DNA of 64,000 nt, from contig JAGBEV010000057.1 of NCBI GenBank assembly GCA_017936785.1, positions 16,728 through 80,727 on the forward strand. The letters are read 5' to 3'. Position numbers and translations under genes: made by a program. How positions within the stretch are numbered: the first letter of the stretch is position 1; each line of letters begins with the position of its first letter. Positions 63,782 through 64,000 of the stretch are shown piece after piece. The notes beneath the pieces are model-generated. The model saw only the letters and a program-made list of their open reading frames with translations. It was not told the DNA's origin and searched no databases. The stretch comes from Lachnospiraceae bacterium (GTDB lineage: Bacteria > Bacillota > Clostridia > Lachnospirales > Lachnospiraceae).

Positions 63782-63902
63782 AGGAAAAGAAAAAAGCACT
63801 TCTTCTGACTTTACCACAGTTTCTCCATGGGGTATAATCAAAATGATTATGTTTTTATATGGAGCATTCCTGTAATTCAGAAATAATGCCAATTGAATAA
63901 AA
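63782..63902. other. Intergenic stretch after the amidohydrolase
   Basis: No gene. A TATAAT box (63833-63838) has no good -35, and a run AAAAGCACTTCTT sits after the stop. The left end of an insertion sequence may begin here. Confidence 0.35.
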
Positions 63903-63977
63903 AGAAACCTCTGATGTATGATTAGAGTGTTCATCTTGGCGGATGAAACAAAAACACTTAAATCAACGGAGGTTTCT
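63903..63977 (+). promoter_or_regulatory. Structured leader that hides the ribosome site of the 63981 gene
   Basis: AGAAACCTC (63903-63911) pairs perfectly with GAGGTTTCT (63969-63977), extended by TG with CG; the GGAGG ribosome site is inside the right arm. Within it AGTGTT/AACACT (63926-63931/63953-63958) and CATC/GATG form an inner hairpin. Such stems keep transposase translation low, and IS110-type elements keep guide (bridge) RNA in this position. Confidence 0.5.
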
Positions 63978-63980
63978 AAA

Positions 63981-64000
63981 ATGAATTTAACACAGAATGA
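63981..64000 (+). CDS. Start of a probable IS transposase (IS110-type?), cut by window end
   Basis: Only MNLTQN is visible, with GGAGG 8 bases upstream. This N-terminus is like that of several clostridial IS110-family transposases I remember, which with the SD-hiding leader suggests an insertion sequence. Weak evidence. Confidence 0.3.

Noticed and set aside
10-64000. CRISPR array, prophage, tRNA or rRNA genes
   Set aside because: No spaced direct-repeat array, phage structural genes, or tRNA T-arm-like clusters were found.

Overview
The window looks like the chromosome of a spore-forming, low-to-moderate GC Firmicute of the Lachnospiraceae (Clostridium cluster XIVa, Blautia-like). The basis is the gene set: spoVG, spoVT, spoIID and a spoIIQ-like gene, a glgD/glgP glycogen pathway, meso-diaminopimelate dehydrogenase, a tRNA-Ile T-box before a long type-2 ileS, and AGGAGG ribosome sites almost everywhere. 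No rRNA, tRNA, CRISPR array or prophage was found. Genus is an inference from general similarity only.

1-34.6 kb is mostly core genome. It runs glgD, spoVG, a long intergenic stretch that folds like an independent structured RNA, then ddh, pth, mfd, a CmpB-type membrane protein and a hybrid histidine kinase. A lipid cassette follows (MGDG-synthase-like glycosyltransferase plus PlsY-like acyltransferase), then spoVT and a large FtsX-type permease with no ATPase beside it. On the minus strand are pncB with an MFS transporter, and a cytidylate-kinase-like gene with a MATE exporter preceded by an attenuator-like leader of unknown family. Then come a decayed Rpn-type nuclease gene, T-box/ileS, an SseB-like gene, glgP, a polytopic membrane protein and an aconitase-family hydratase.

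34.8-57.6 kb is an accessory region. It is AT-rich, made of short transcription units, and full of small unrecognised soluble proteins (two with leucine-rich-repeat character, several resembling orphan immunity proteins) and broken genes. It also holds regulators with their targets: TetR-SDR-condensation-like protein; hydrolase-TetR; MarR with nitroreductase and PPOX protein; XRE with a glycine pentapeptide solenoid. Two separate TetR systems share the same operator architecture, AATGAA-N6-TTCATT. The region ends with a self-contained three-gene cassette (nitrilase-like enzyme, winged-helix coiled-coil protein, helical protein) bounded by its own promoter and two stacked terminators. This is the best candidate here for an undescribed system.

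57.7-64 kb returns to chromosomal genes: an ECF sigma/anti-sigma pair with an ECF-like promoter, an EF-hand-type protein, spoIID with a sigma-E-like promoter, a spoIIQ-like gene with a sigma-F-like promoter, an amidohydrolase, and the first codons of a probable IS transposase whose ribosome site lies in a stem.
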